A stretch of 64,000 nt of DNA from Fulvia fulva (lineage: Eukaryota > Ascomycota > Dothideomycetes > Mycosphaerellales > Mycosphaerellaceae): assembly GCF_020509005.1 (NCBI RefSeq), contig NC_063020.1, forward strand, positions 3,100,001-3,164,000, read 5' to 3'. Every line of letters begins with the position of its first letter. Position 1 is the first letter of the stretch. Made by a program: the position numbers and the translations under genes. Shown here piece after piece: positions 44,661-54,700 of this stretch. The notes beneath the pieces were generated by a model. The model ran no database searches. It worked only from the letters and a program-made list of their open reading frames with translations, and was not told the DNA's origin.

Positions 44661-46105
44661 GATCTAAATAGATAGTAGATAGATATTTCATTAAGCTATT
44701 GTAGTGCCCTTTGGCCTATATAGCTATACTATCTTGTTTTTATATATATAGAGGGGAAACCGTATTAGTGAAAACCCCTCCTCCTTCCCGCCTATCTCTT
44801 CCTCCTCGTTGTCATCTTAAATTTCCCTTATTAGGGGTACGCTAGTGTTATAGGCCTGCCCTAATAACTACCCTATCTATAACCCCCCTCGCTTCCGCCT
44901 CTTATCTATCCACTCCTCCGTCTCGCTCGCGAGGCTAAACTACTAGAGGTATCTCTACTATAGTATCTACCGAGAGATTCGGCGAATATTGCCTTTGTCC
45001 CTAATAATTAACTTATAGTCTCTCCTTCCCGCTTAGTGCCTCTAATTTCCCCTACCTCTCGCCTACTACGGGCATCTTAGTAGTATATGTTCTAGGTTTT
45101 ACGATAGGTAGCTATACTAGTAGGCTAGGCTATAGATGTCTAGTACGCGTCTCCTAAATAGGTAGGCCCTTAATCTAATATGTTCGGACCTAATTTGTGT
45201 CGCTATACTTGCTTCGGCCCTTGTTAGGTCCCTATATAGCTAGTAATTGTGTCTCTAGAAGGCTCGGAGCGCTATTAGGCCTATTGTCTTAGGGGGCTTC
45301 CTTTTCTAGTCCTACTCCTATAGGTAGCTCGCTATCTATTCCGCTAGGCTTTAGGTCTTAGCCTTACTCCCGCCGGCCTAGCGAGTCCTACGCTCCTCCT
45401 CCTTTCGTACTAGCCATTCGGTACTTGTCTATACGGCCGTAAAGGTAGTAAGGTCATCCTCTTTTTGGCTTGTCCTATGTCCTGCCCCTCTCTAGTAGCG
45501 GCTTTCTATCTTATTCTTTACCTCCTAGATCGTGGTTTATACTAGGTAACCTATCGTCTTTACCGCGTATTAAATTCTTATTCGCCGGATATACTAGCCG
45601 ATTAGTAGTATTCCTATCTCTATTTCTACCGTACTTATTAACGGTGTCTTATATACGCCTAGTACCCTACGTAGGTTGCCTACCTATATCCTATTTAGGG
45701 GTTGCTCTATCCGTTTCGGGATCGGCTTGCCTACGCCTCCTATTCCCTAAATCTGTGCCCTATATAATATAGCTAGTTTAACGATCGCCTTATATATTAC
45801 TCTTACCTTATCGAATGTTACTCCCTATATAGATGCCGTAAGCCTCTTTATCGAGGCTTTATTAACTTACGCTCGACTCTAGGCTTTCTTAATCTATACA
45901 TTCTAGCTTAGCTTCGGGTCGAGCTAGATCCCTAGTACTCGTAGCTCCGCTAATAGCTTAGTCTCGTAGCCTTAGATTCTTACCGCCGCCTTTATATTAT
46001 AGTATATTCTCGCTTTACTAAAGTGTATAAGTTAGTACTTTTTAGGGGCGAACCGGGCACTATACTTCTTTACCTACTCCTCGCATTTCTTATACCTATC
46101 TTTAA
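44661..46105 (-). mobile_element. 5'-truncated LINE (Tad1/I-like), minus orientation
   Basis: On the minus strand it starts inside the RT thumb region (CEE…YSARFAPKKYQLIHFSKA, about 46,100-46,010). It continues through LRVLGIQLDPKLS (about 45,960-45,905) and the ORF2 C-terminus, and ends in a GAAATATCTATCTACTATCT-like tail at about 44,665-44,690. The same 3' region and ATCT-type tail end the plus-strand LINE at 51,060-51,079. 5' truncation is usual for target-primed LINE insertion. It is RIP-mutated. Confidence 0.75.
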
Positions 46106-46180
46106 GGAGGAGGCTCTTTTACGTCTTATATATACCTATAGTACGGCTATAGCTTCCTATATAAGGCGGGTATATATCTT
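46106..46180. repeat. Fragment shared with the 5' region of the nested copia
   Basis: CTCTTTTACGTCTTATATATACC… through CTTCCTATATAA also occurs at about 31,440-31,495, close to the 5' LTR of the nested copia. It is probably the last remnant of the older copia left between two LINEs. Confidence 0.6.
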
Positions 46181-49100
46181 AGTAAAAATGGCGACGACGA
46201 CGGCAGTAGACGACCGAGAGTAAGGGGGAGACGAGTAGAGGACGCTCTATAAGAAGGCGGAAGAGATAGTAGCGGTAGAAGAAGGGAGGTTTCCGGAGAG
46301 AGCACTAAAAGGAGTAATAAGCGAACTACTCGGGGGACTAAAGGCGCTCAAACGACAAACAAGCACTACGATTAACATAGCAATCGAGGTAGCAACACGA
46401 AACGTAAGAAACAACCCTTAAAGAGACCCGAGACAGACCTAGGGCCTAACGACCTAGGTAACAATCGCGAGCCAACCCACCCCCCCTCAAAGCATAGTAC
46501 TACGAGTCTATATTACGGACTAGAAAGAGAAGGAAGAGATAGGAAAGATGACCGGGAGGGAGATAGTCGAGAAGATCGGAGTAAAGGGAATAGTAGGGGC
46601 AAGGGTAGACAACAAAGGGGTTAAGCTGTTTATAGCACACGTATAGGACAAGAAGGCCCTCGAAATAAACAAGGAGTAGACACTAAAGATCGGGAGCATA
46701 GCGAAAGTCTCCTATCAATAGTATATAGTAATTACGTATAGGGTCCTACGAACCTTTAATACACAAAGGGATATACCAAACCTCTAGAGGCAAAACTAGG
46801 TAATAGCACTAGGACTATAGATCACAAAGACAGCGTAGGTCAAGAAGAAGATAGAGGAGGGCAAGAGGGCCTCCTCGCTAATCTTATAGGTTGTAACACT
46901 AGAGCAAGCGAACAAGGTCTTAGACTAAGGGTTGTACTAGGACTTTAAGAGGCTAGATATAGAAATCTATTAGAGTAACTACAGAATCCTTTAATGTTTC
47001 AACTGTTAATAGTACGGACATATTGCCCCAAAGTATAGCAAAGCTATACTAGTCTGCTTATACTATACTAGTGATCACGCGACCTAAGAGTGCCAAAAAC
47101 GGAAGGAGGACATAAGATACGTAGTATATAGGAGAAAACACCCGGTATAGTCAAACTAATGCCCAGTTAGACTATTAGCCTAGTGGAGAGCGCGGGAAGC
47201 AAGGGTAACAACACTAACTAGGTTCCTAGTAGGTGAACAGAAATAACTAGAGAGAACCACCTACCCGAATAAGAGACCCCGGCTATAAGAGGAGCTATAA
47301 ATAGTGCTAGTAATAGGGAGACTAACGTTCTTATATAAGGTAGCGTAGAGCAATAGACAAATGAGAATCAACCAAATGATAGGGAGCTAACCCTAAAGGG
47401 AAGAACAGGAGGAGGGACGGGAAAACTAATAGTAAGACTAATAGCAAGACTAAACGGACCTAGACACAAACATGTCCTAATGCCTCACACTAACAGACTA
47501 TTGATCATTCAGTATAATGTGAACAGAAGCAAAGACAAGGTCCAAAGGAGCTTTCTACAAGCCTTAGACCCGGAGGAACACTACATTATAGTAATATAGG
47601 AACTATAGATCAACCTATACTCTAGGATTCTATTAACTATACGAGACCCGAGATACTACGTAGTAATAAATAGAACCGAGGGAGTCCTACGAACTTGTAT
47701 CTATGTCAGTAAGAAGGTACTAGTAGAGGACTAGTAGGCCTAGCCGAGAACCGACAGGGATATCACTATAGTGTAGCTCAAAACAACTTAAGGCTAAGTC
47801 CTAATCTATAGCGTATACAACCCACCTCTAGAGTCCAGAAGCAGCACATAACTACACACGCTAGGAAGGCTCCCGGAAGCAATAGACTAACAAAACTATA
47901 ACATCGTGATAGGAGATTTTAACCTCTATTACCTAAAGTAGGGATCGGACTTTACCCTAGTACACTACTTCTTAGTAGGGAGGCTCATTAGTCAGATAGA
48001 AACAGCCCAAATAGACTTGATCACGCTAAAGGGAACAGAGACTTAGGCTAGAAACAACAGTTCTAGCACGCTAGACCTATGCTTTATGTCCTACGCCTTA
48101 ACACGACGGGTAGAAAGCTATATAGTCAATGACTAACTAGAGTCCTTATTAGACTACTATCTAATCCAAACCGACATCCAACTCATAGTTAAGGAGGAGA
48201 GGGAACCTAAGAGGAGGCTCTACTAGAAGCAGGCCGAGTGGATACTAGTATAGTAGCGGCTAGAAGGCGAACTAGAACAGGTGAACATTAACAATATATA
48301 TATAACGGAGGGGATTGACTAAGTAGTAGAGTAGCTAATAGAAGCTATATAAAGGGCAGCCTAGGCCTATATACCTAAGAAGAGATAGTCGCTATACTAG
48401 AAGCTATACTAGACACTAGAGTATACAGCCAAAGTCAAGGAGGCAAGGAGAGCAAGAAGGAGATAGGAGCAACGACGTACCTAAGCAAACTAGGAAGCCT
48501 ATAACAACGCGTATAAAGCAAAGAAGGCGTAGATCAGAAGAGACAAGACGTAGGAGTAGAGGTTAACTATAGGGATAATTATAGAACACCCGGAACAAAT
48601 CTAGAGACTAGTAGAATAGGCTAGGAAACTAGACGAGGAACGAAACTCCCCGCCCTAGTTTCCCTTAATATAGGACTAAGACGGGGAAACGTAAACCACT
48701 CCGATAGGGAAAGCGAAAGCATTCGTAGACCACTTCTTCGGGACTTAGGTAGAGGTAGACCTAAGCAACATCCTAGGAACACACATTCCTCCGCTAAGGG
48801 AGGCTAACTAGCAAGTGTCTACTATAGAGATCGGAAATATTATTAAGAAACTGAAGGGCAACAAAGCCCTAGGCCTAGATAAGATCCCTAACTATTACCT
48901 AAAAGCTAGTAGCAGCCTTATTACTCTAGTACTTACGCCAATCTTTACCTAGTGTATAAAGTAGGGGTATTACCTAAAGGCCTTTAGGCAATTACTGACT
49001 TACGTCCTAAGGAAACCCTAAAAGGAAGACTATACCAAGTTGAAGTTATACAGACCAATTGCGTTACTAAATACACTAGGGAAGCTCCTAGAGAAGGTCG

Positions 49101-51079
49101 TAGCTATAAGGCTTACCGGAATAGTAGAAGAACATAACCTCCTCCCGGTAACGTAAATAGGGGGGAGATAAAAGAGATCTACCCTCATAGTAGTCGAACT
49201 GATTATAGAGCAAATCAGACATATCTAGCACTATAGCAACAACAAGGTAGCCTTACTACTTTCACTAGACATATTAGGGGCTTTCGACAATGTGTCCTAC
49301 GTAAGGCTCCTATATATCCTTAGAATAAAAAGCATCCTAGCCTAGATAGTATACTTTATATAGTCATTCCTTAAGGACAGAACAACCTAGATCCTCCTAG
49401 GGTCCTTCAAAGCCCCGTAGACCCTAATTACGAACACGGGCATCCTATAGGGCTCTATACTCTCCCCAATTCTGTTCCTCCTCTTTATAGCCGACCTGAC
49501 CCTACTCCTAGAAATAGTAAACACCTTAGTATCGGGGGTCGTAGATGACATAAATATCCTAGCGTGGTCGGGGTCTATAGAGGAAAACTACGCACTCCTA
49601 GAGGAGAGACATAGACAATACGAAAAGTGGGCAAGAGAGCATAGGGCAAAATTCGTACCGGATAAGTACCAACTTATCCATTTTAGTAAGGTAAAGACAA
49701 AACACAACTTAGTAGCACTAGTAAAAATCCAGGGGTTCGAGACCTATCCTATAAGGGAACTCAGAGTCCTTAGGATATAGCTAGACCCGAAACTTAGCTA
49801 GGGACTATAAGTGAAGAAGGCGTAAGCGAGAGCGGACACTAATAGACAATCAATCGAGAGACTCACTACGTCAACCTAGAGGGCGACCTTCACAAAGGCC
49901 TAGACTATGTACAAGGCCATTATCAAGCCCGTAATGCTATATAGAGCAGCAATTTAGGCAGCGGAAAAACACATCCCGAAGAGAATTAAGGACCCCCTTA
50001 ATAGAGCGTAGGCAGCCTGCCTAAAGAGAGTACTAGGGGCATACAAGTCAACCCCTTATAGGACAATAGAAATGGAATCAGGTACCGCCCCTATTAGGGA
50101 GTACCTCCAGGGCATAAGGTGTCAATACGTAGAGAAGACATTAGTATACCTAGCCTAGGGAACTATCTAAGTAGCTACTTAAAGGATAAGAACCTAGTAG
50201 GAGAGGAGGAGAAGACCCAACCGGCCATATATAATCCTATAGAAGGAAGTAGACCTAAAAACATCATAGGAAATCCTAGCAGCCCTTGAACAGAGAGAAG
50301 CTCTAAGGGAGCAAGCTAACACAGGGGACAAAGGGAAAAAGAAGCAAAGCTAAGCAGAAAGGATCGTAGGTCACCTATAGGAAACGCGTTAGAACCAAAA
50401 ACCGGTAAGGCCAGGAGCCCTACTAGCGGCCAGGACCTTCGGGAGGTATAACTACCTTATCTATAAAGACCTAAAGAGGGCGGAAGCAAGCATAGCTATC
50501 CAGATTCGCTCTAAGCACATTAGGCTAAGAGCATACTTACACTAAAGAAGAGTCCTAGGATACGATTCCAAACGTTACCCCTGTGGCTACCTATCCCAAA
50601 ACCCGGAGCATATAGTGCTAAACTGTACTAAGTGGGTAAAAGGGAGAAGCTAGTAGAGGGCGAAGGCAAGAGACAGGCAATACTAGGCCATCATCTAGGA
50701 CAGACAAGATATAAGGAGAGTGATAAGATAGATCCTTAACGAGGACTACCTAGAGCAATTCTCCCTAGTAGTAGAAACGGAAAGGTGGATAGAGAGGAGG
50801 GAGAGAGAGAAGAGCCGGGGAAACAGAAGGGAGAAAGGGAATCGAGAGGAGGACATCACTAGGGTTACGGGCAAGGTAGTCATAGGGTAACAACTATGAC
50901 ACTAGCGTACCCTAAAGGAAGGAGAACGAAAGGACAAGACAGGAAAGAACGAGGAGGGCAAAGACGAGGAGGTTTTCATCCGTTAATCGGGTTTCCTACC
51001 TACACAAATAGACCTAAATAGCGAGAGACCTGTATAGGCTATAGGGCACTAAAACAGGCGAATGAATAATCTATCTATC
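46181..51079 (+). mobile_element. Near full-length RIP-mutated LINE (Tad1/I-like non-LTR retrotransposon)
   Basis: About 4.9 kb. ORF1 begins with ATG at 46,188 (MATTTAVDDRE then a TAA) and leads to gag-like CCHC knuckles near 47,000-47,110 (CFN…YGHIAPKYSKA, …C.YYTSDHATQECQKRKE). ORF2 starts about 47,480. An APE-type endonuclease spans about 47,500-48,200 (QYNVNRSKDKVQ, IVIGDFNLYYLKQGSD, STLDLCFMS). Reverse transcriptase spans about 48,800-49,760 (LLSLDILGAFDNVS, TGILQGSILSP, GVVDDINILAWSG). A CPCGY…EHIVLNCTKW-type Cys/His end lies near 50,560-50,640. The 3' end is an AATAATCTATCTATC tail that abuts the intact copia. Frames are interrupted by TAG and TAA of RIP type. Confidence 0.85.
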
Positions 51080-51315
51080 TGTTAAGATGTAGCATCTCAA
51101 AGGGAGTCAACAATCAGGAAGTGATCTGGCAGCCTGAGGCATCCACAATGACTCAGCTTGTAGGGAGATACCTTCTCTCCCCTTTAGCTTAGATAGACAT
51201 CTAACACAATCAACATATTGGTTCCTGATATATTGCTGCATGCTCGTGCTATTAGTCAGTTGAAGATTGATCTCTTACTCCACTCCGCTGCCATCCACCC
51301 GTACCTGTTTCAACA
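51080..51315 (+). repeat. 5' LTR of the intact copia
   Basis: 236 bp, TGTTAAGATGTAGC…CTGTTTCAACA. By eye it differs from the 3' LTR by three substitutions and one single-base indel. Confidence 0.97.
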
Positions 51316-51330
51316 GGTTATGAGCCCGGG
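51316..51330 (+). promoter_or_regulatory. Primer-binding site matching the initiator-tRNA anticodon region
   Basis: GGTTATGAGCCC directly follows the LTR. Its reverse complement GGGCTCATAACC is the anticodon stem-loop sequence of initiator tRNA-Met (CAU anticodon). This is the half-tRNA priming arrangement known from Drosophila copia and yeast Ty5, rather than a match to a tRNA 3' end. Confidence 0.8.
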
Positions 51331-51739
51331 TTTGTGCAGGAATAAGAGCAACCTATATCAGTACAGGTTACTTGTATCCCTTGCTATCGTAGCAGAAAAC
51401 ATCTGGGAATCAGAAGTCTACCCCGTCTATCCTATCAAGGAGCTTAGTTCGATACTAAGTGATAGGTAACCCAGACAAGGACTCTGTGCGGCTTACTCAA
51501 AGCCAATACCTTGAAGATACTCTGTAGGCAGAACTGCATCGAGATACTATCAAGAAGGACTTCAAGTAAGTCATTTGAAGCTCTGCTAGGAGAGACAGAC
51601 CTGTGTCCTAGCCCCGAGACCTCACACCGCTCCTTCTTTACTTTACCAAGCAGGCCTTGGTATCCACACCTACGAACTTTCCCATTCTACACCAGAAGCC
51701 TCAGCAGGATCTGAGCCACCACCTTGGAACATACACACC
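51331..51739 (+). other. Leader of the intact copia
   Basis: Untranslated region between the primer site and gag. It contains a few short frames that have no family motif. Packaging and dimerisation signals would be expected here but cannot be identified by eye. Confidence 0.6.
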
Positions 51740-54700
51740 TTGTTTCATTACATCCAATTTATTATGGATTCATACCAAGAGAAGACAGAGGAGAAGGGAG
51801 GCAAAATCCCAATTCTTGGGAGGGACAATTGGAAGAGATGGTTCAACCTTCAGAGATACAAGATGGAGAGCCAATCAGCATTCTTTGCAATTGATGACCT
51901 AATGGAAGTGTCTTTTGACAACATCAAGGGCAAGACTCTGAAACTCCAAGAAGAGGCTACAACCAAAGAGATCCTCAATACGCCAACATGGACAAGACAC
52001 AATGCAGTATGCAACTTCAGTATCCTTAGTAGGATCACAGAAGAAGATGAATTTGAGCTTGAGGGCTCATGTGAATCTGGAAGAGCTGCTGAGAAGTGGG
52101 TGTATCTCTGGAACAAGTATAGCCAGGTGCTACCAACCCATGCACATGAGCTCACAAAGCAATTTGTGACCTTTGAGATGAGTGAAGAGTTCACCATCAG
52201 ATCTGCATGGACACACCTGGTTTCTCTTGGAAAAAGGATTGCTGATGTTGACCCAGAGGGTCAGCATTACAGGAAAGCTGATGTGAGGATGACCCAGCTC
52301 TTAAGCTCACTGCCACCTGACTACCATGTAGCCAGGGATACTATCATGGCTCAGCCAAAGATGGATCATGAAAGGACCTTAAAGATCCTTGAAGCTCAAG
52401 AAGCCAGGTTGGATCCCTCTAAGGCTGAGTATGGCATGGCAGCCACCTGGGTCAAGCCCTCAGGTCTAGCAAGACCACTCTCCTGCCTTCTCTGTGAGAA
52501 GGATCATCTGATCAAGGACTGCCCTAGTTTGCCTGAGGCAAGAAAGGTCCTTAGATCTCATTCCCAACCACCATCTTCCCAGAATACAACACATGTCAAG
52601 AAGAAGAGAACTCCACCACCCACTTCAAGGAGGACACCAAGAGAGAAGTCCTCTATGGAAGAACTTAAGAAAATGGTGAAGAAACTCAGCTCTGACATGC
52701 TGTCACTCCAGAAGAACCAGGCCCAGTCTTATACCTCTAAAGCAAAGAAGACTGGAAAAGGTTTCTCCGCCCAAGAGTCACCATGCAGCTCATCCCCAGA
52801 GACAATGTCTGATGATGATGAGTATGATGAAGTGGCTCACTCAACTGCAGAAGTCCAAGGCAAGTTCCCCTCGTCAGAGTGGTTACTTGACTCCTGTGCT
52901 TCATCCCATATGACTGACCAAAGCTGCCTCTTTAGATCTATGACTCCCTTGACAAGGAAGAAATGGATCAAAGTGGGAGGTGGGTTTTTATTGGCCACTC
53001 ATATTGGGAATGCAGAGATGAGTGGGAGAGCTGGCAGAAAAGTTGTTTTGGAAGATGTCCTGCTTGTACCCAAGCTAGGAGTGAACCTGGTTTCATGGAA
53101 CCAGTTTAGCAAGCAGTTTGGTGTGCAACCTCCATCATTTTCTCTTGTTTCCCCCTCTGGTGAGACTGTTGTCCAGACAAAGCTCCTTGGGGGGGTTCCA
53201 TTCATTGATGAGATTTCTCCTCTCCTACAAGAACGGGCACATTACTCATCATGTGCACCACCAATGGAGAATGCCTTTGTGACTGCTCAATCAGAGACCG
53301 ACCTGAAGCAGTGGGAGCTTTGGCATAGAAGATTTGCACACTTTGGGAAGAATTTGCTCCAGAATCTTCACAAGGTAACAGACTTGAAAGAACCCATTCC
53401 TATCCCTAAGGATGGCTTTCACCAGTGCAGAGTATGCTCAATAGCAAAGATGAAGAAGTACAAAGGCAAAGTTACAGAGAGAAGACCTGAAAGACTTGCC
53501 CTTGTATCTATTGACATATGTGGCCCACTACCAATCTCAAGACTAGGATTCAAATACTGGCTTGAGATTGTTGACAACTTCTCTAGGAAGAAGTGGGCCT
53601 TTCCTCTTAGGAAAAGAGAAGATGCTCCAGTTGCTCTCCAGAACTGGAAGATCAAAGCAGAGAGGAAATCATCAGCGCAGCTGAAAGCAGTAAGACTTGA
53701 CAATGCAAAAGAACTTATTGCATTAGTGAAGCAGTGGGAGAAGGATTTGGGGATTGGGCTCGAGCCGACTGAGGCATACAACTCTCTACAGAATGGACCA
53801 GTTGAGAGGTCAATACAAACCTCAGAGGACTCTATAAGGGCAATGCTTGAAGAGGCTAAAATGCCGGTTGAATTTTGGCCTGAAGCACTAGAGGCCCAAA
53901 CTTATATGAGGAACAAACTGCCAAATGGCCCAGATTACGATGGGTTCAAGGTTTCACCAGATGAGGCTTTTGATGGTATCAAACCGACCATCAACCATTT
54001 GAAAGTTTGGGGATGCAAAGCTGTTGTCTATATGGACACAAGATCCCAACCTCAATGGGCAAGAAGTGACAAGCTAATGAATAGGGGTAAAGAAGCAGTG
54101 TTTATTGGGTATGTTGAAAACACAGCTAAAGCCTGGCTCTTTTGGGAACCAGACATGAGAGCTGTTAAACAACACACACATGCAGACTTCTTTGAGGACC
54201 AGCCTGGAGGTGATATGGGTCTCAATGTTCCAACATTGAATCTACCAAGCAGTGCACCAGCTAGGAAGCCCTTAGGAAGGCCGAGGAAGAACGTATCCTT
54301 AGGACAATCTACCCACCATTCAGGCGTCCATCAGAGCCCCCCCGAAATAGATCAGCCAATTGAGAGCCCTAAAGTCGCTCAGCCGAGAAAGCTGTTTGTG
54401 CAACTTCCCCAGCCTCCGGAGAACGTAGGGGAATTTCAGAAAATCGATCAGCCAATTGAGAGAAGCTCCCTAGATCCCCAGGAAATAGACGTTACTAGGT
54501 CACAAGTGACGGTCCCTAAATCATCCCTTGGAAAGAGAAAGGCTGACTATGATGTTGAGGGCTATGACATGAAACAGAAAGCCCCAAGATCCATGGTCCC
54601 TAAGCCCGAACTAACCACTGAAGTGGGAGAAGCAATGGACCTCTCAGAGAACCTTGCTGCTTTTCACCAAGCTTTCTTTGCAGCCATGCAATCAGTGGAC

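Larger units (their letters stand above)
25000..51079. other. RIP-mutated transposon block (left part)
   Basis: CpA and TpG are almost missing and TpA is greatly over-represented, while CpG remains common (for example CGCG and TACG). Former frames are crowded with TAG and TAA from CAG, TGG and CAA codons, and no host-like gene is present. This is the dinucleotide signature of repeat-induced point mutation acting on both strands. The individual elements are listed separately. Confidence 0.93.

Noticed and set aside
25000..51079. Stop-to-sense recoding: relic polyproteins read through many TAG codons at Gln/Trp positions
   Set aside because: Host genes here use TAG and TAA as real stops (OST1 ends in TAG). 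The alignment with the intact copia shows that these TAGs are RIP products of CAG and TGG.
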